NCBI GenBank assembly: GCA_001800015.1
Contig: MGUO01000183.1
Coordinates: forward strand, 1 to 5,715
Direction: 5' to 3'
DNA from: Elusimicrobia bacterium RIFCSPHIGHO2_02_FULL_57_9
Lineage (GTDB): Bacteria > Elusimicrobiota > Elusimicrobia > UBA1565 > UBA9628
Length of the DNA stretch: 5,715 bases
This document shows, piece by piece, positions 3,509 to 5,715 of this stretch. Under the pieces are notes generated by a model. It saw nothing but the letters and a program-made list of their open reading frames with translations, was not told the DNA's origin and did no database searches. Both the position numbers and the translations under genes were made by a program. How positions within the stretch are numbered: the stretch's first letter is position 1; each line of letters begins with the position of its first letter.

Positions 3509-5715
3509 ATGACAAGCTCCGCCATTCGCCGTTTATATCTTGATTTCTTCCGTTCCCGCGATCACATGATCCACGATTCATCCCCCTTGATCCCCTACGG
3601 CGACCCTTCCTTAATGTTCACCTCAGCCGGCATGGTCCCCTTCAAGCCTTATTTCTTGGGCCTGAAAAAAGACATCGCGAGGGCGGCCAGCTGCCAGAAA
3701 TGCTTCCGGACCACCGACATCGAGCGGGTGGGAACCACGCTGCGCCACATGACCTTTTTCGAAATGCTGGGCAATTTTTCTTTCGGCGATTATTTCAAGC
3801 AGGATGCCATCGCCTGGGCTTGGGAATTCTTAACCAAGGAAATGCAGTTGGACCCAAAGCGCCTGCATCCCACCGTGTTTAAGGATGACGATGAGGCTTT
3901 TGTGCTTTGGCAAAAACTGGGCCTGCCCAATGCCCCGGCGCGCCTGGGTTCGGACAGCAATTTCTGGAACATGGGACCCACCGGCCCCTGCGGCCCATGC
4001 TCGGAAATTTATTTTGATCGGGGCCGCGAGCATTCCTGCGGCAAGCCGGGCTGTACTGTGGGCTGCGATTGCGACCGCTATCTGGAAATATGGAACCTGG
4101 TATTCACCCAATTCGACCGCCGGGGCGATGGCTCTTTAAAACCTCTGCCGCGCAAAAACATCGACACCGGCATGGGCCTTGAGCGCCTTGCTTTTGTCGC
4201 CCAGGGCAAGCCCTCGCCTTTCGATACGGATTTGTTCCGGCCTATCGTGGAAAAAGCCTCTTTACTATTGAACGCCGAGCCGCGGCGTTCGCCCCAGACC
4301 GAACAAGCCTTGCGCATCATCGCCGATCACAGCCGCGCCGTCGTCATGCTCATGGCCGAAGGCGTCATTCCGTCCAATGTTGAGCGCGGCTACGTGCTGC
4401 GCCGGTTGATCCGGCGCGCCGTGCGCTACGGACAGCTGCTCGGACACGCCCGTCCTTTCGCGCACCGGCTCATTCCCGCGGTTCTCGAAATTTACGCCCA
4501 GGCTTATCCTGAGCTCAAGGACGGCTCCTCCCAAGTCGCCTCTACGCTTAAAGGCGAGGAGGAAAAATTCCTGGAGACTTTGGTGACCGGCGAAGCCGAG
4601 CTGGGAAAGCTGTTGGCCAAACACCCGAAAACCCTCCCCGGCGAGCGCGCTTTCTGGCTTTATGAGACTTTCGGCTTTCCCTTGGAACTCACCAAAGAGA
4701 TCGCCGCCCAGCGCGGGGTCTTCGTGGATGAAGAAAGCTTTAAGACCGCCTCGGAAAAGGCCTCTGGGATCGCCCGCGCCGCTTGGAAAGGCTCCGGCGA
4801 ACGCGTCGCCAAGGCAAGATTTTCGAAGTTAGGCAATATCCAAGTCCTGTTCACCGGCTATGAATCCCTTGAAGAAAAAGCCCAAGTCGTGGCCAGGAGT
4901 TTCAATGGAAACAAAGGCGTTCTTGTCCTCGACAAAACCCCCTGCTATCCAGAAGGTGGCGGACAAGTTGGGGATGAAGGTTTGATAATGACGGCAGACG
5001 GAAGAGAACTCCTTGCACGAGTGACAGATACCCAAAAAGAAGGAACTCTAATATTGCACATGGTTGATCTTATTCAACCCAATAAAATAGAACCTGGTGG
5101 AACTGTGCTCGTAAAAGTCGACCTAACACGACGCAGCTGCGTGGTCCCGCATCACACCGCTACCCATCTCCTTAATGAAGCCCTACGCCGTATTTTAGGC
5201 GCTCATGTGCGCCAGGCAGGCTCTTACGTGGGCCCGGACAAGCTGCGCTTTGACTTTACCAACCCCAAGGCCATCGATCCCGAACAGCTTAACCGCATTG
5301 AAGCCATGGTTAATGAGGAAATCAAAAAAGGCGAACCGGTGATCCCGCGGGTCAATTCCATAGATAAGGTCAAAGAATTCGGCGCGGTCACCTTGCTCGG
5401 GGAGGATTACGGTCAACGCCCGCGCTTTGTGCTGATCGGCGCTCAGGGCTGGGAAAATCCAAAAGAACGCTTCAGCCTGGAGCTTTGCGGCGGCACGCAT
5501 GTCCGCAACACCACCGAGATAGGGTCTTTCAAGGTCATTAAGGAAGCTTCGGTGGCGGCCGGGGTGCGGCGCATCGAGGCCCTGGCGGGTCAGGCCGTGG
5601 CCGACTACGACCGTGTCAAAAACCAGGAGCGCGAGCAGACCGCAGTACAGCTTCGGCGCCGCCAAAAATCCCTGCTTGAGGAACTTCACGCTTTAGGCGG
5701 AAAAGCAAACCCCTC
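3509..5715 (+). CDS. alaS: Alanyl-tRNA synthetase (3' end beyond the window)
   Basis: This cytoplasmic class II synthetase charges tRNA-Ala and clears mischarged Ser/Gly. The 735 codons present (E. coli AlaRS has 876 residues) start at ATG 3509, MTSSAIRRLYLDFFRSRDH, aligning with the family N-terminus. Motif 1 region MFTSAGMVPFK is at 36-46, motif 2 RHMTFFEMLGNFSFGDYF at 79-96, GPTGPCGPCSE at 156-166, and motif 3 NIDTGMGLERLAF at 217-229. A Cys cluster CGKPGCTVGCDC at 177-188 is a common insert in many bacterial AlaRS. The editing domain is intact: HTATH (549-553) and CGGTH (660-664) supply the zinc-site residues. The start of a coiled-coil linker follows at about 700-735; the C-Ala domain is outside the window. 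The frame is open throughout. No Shine-Dalgarno sequence precedes the ATG, and the leader contains two strong hairpins. It is transcribed divergently from the M23-bactofilin operon. Confidence 0.98.
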   Translation, partial: MTSSAIRRLYLDFFRSRDHMIHDSSPLIPYGDPSLMFTSAGMVPFKPYFLGLKKDIARAASCQKCFRTTDIERVGTTLRHMTFFEMLGNFSFGDYFKQDAIAWAWEFLTKEMQLDPKRLHPTVFKDDDEAFVLWQKLGLPNAPARLGSDSNFWNMGPTGPCGPCSEIYFDRGREHSCGKPGCTVGCDCDRYLEIWNLVFTQFDRRGDGSLKPLPRKNIDTGMGLERLAFVAQGKPSPFDTDLFRPIVEKASLLLNAEPRRSPQTEQALRIIADHSRAVVMLMAEGVIPSNVERGYVLRRLIRRAVRYGQLLGHARPFAHRLIPAVLEIYAQAYPELKDGSSQVASTLKGEEEKFLETLVTGEAELGKLLAKHPKTLPGERAFWLYETFGFPLELTKEIAAQRGVFVDEESFKTASEKASGIARAAWKGSGERVAKARFSKLGNIQVLFTGYESLEEKAQVVARSFNGNKGVLVLDKTPCYPEGGGQVGDEGLIMTADGRELLARVTDTQKEGTLILHMVDLIQPNKIEPGGTVLVKVDLTRRSCVVPHHTATHLLNEALRRILGAHVRQAGSYVGPDKLRFDFTNPKAIDPEQLNRIEAMVNEEIKKGEPVIPRVNSIDKVKEFGAVTLLGEDYGQRPRFVLIGAQGWENPKERFSLELCGGTHVRNTTEIGSFKVIKEASVAAGVRRIEALAGQAVADYDRVKNQEREQTAVQLRRRQKSLLEELHALGGKANP

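Noticed and set aside
4265..4624. Minus-strand open frame of 119 codons
   Set aside because: It is antisense to alaS and has no domain or ribosome site.
5195..5689. Minus-strand open frame of 164 codons
   Set aside because: It is antisense to the alaS editing domain, where the HTATH and CGGTH motifs fix the real frame.

Overview
The window reads as an ordinary chromosomal segment of a Gram-negative-type (diderm) bacterium with moderately high GC. The support for a diderm is a SurA/PpiD-like chaperone domain on a membrane anchor, together with a membrane-anchored M23 peptidase paired with a bactofilin. The AlaRS carries a Cys-rich CGKPGC...CDC insert and the kinase has the GGSAVYFS type of N-terminus. 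The set resembles what I would expect from Elusimicrobiota or neighbouring phyla, but that placement is inference from gene content and not a database result. No mobile element, CRISPR array, tRNA or rRNA is visible.

Layout: positions 1-3340 hold five genes, all on the minus strand and packed as one operon. In transcription order they are a membrane-anchored M23 (LytM-type) peptidase (3340-2345), a bactofilin (2341-1901), a membrane-anchored SurA/PpiD-like N-domain protein without a parvulin domain (1901-1176), a PfkB-family kinase (1179-253), and the first 78 codons of an ABC transporter ATPase (236 to beyond the left edge). The junctions are a 3-nt gap, a 1-nt overlap, a 4-nt ATGA overlap and a 16-nt gap. 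A near-consensus sigma70-type promoter (TTGACA, 17 nt, TATAAA, with an extended -10 TG) lies just upstream of the first gene.

Positions 3341-3508 are a divergent intergenic region. It carries that minus-strand promoter, a plus-strand extended -10 (TGGTATAAT), and two perfect back-to-back palindromes (3443-3465 and 3467-3488) that would form the 5' leader of the plus-strand gene. From 3509 to the right edge runs alaS, alanyl-tRNA synthetase, with 735 codons present and the 3' end missing.

Functionally, the M23 peptidase and bactofilin are a known type of partnership: a cytoplasmic polymer scaffold that positions a periplasmic peptidoglycan hydrolase in cell-shape control. The SurA-like protein fits an envelope-biogenesis theme. 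The sugar/nucleoside-type kinase and the ABC ATPase are less obviously connected. The most interesting signals are this operon as a possible morphogenesis module and the palindromic alaS leader, which sits where E. coli AlaRS is known to bind its own promoter. I see no strong case for a wholly new biological system here.
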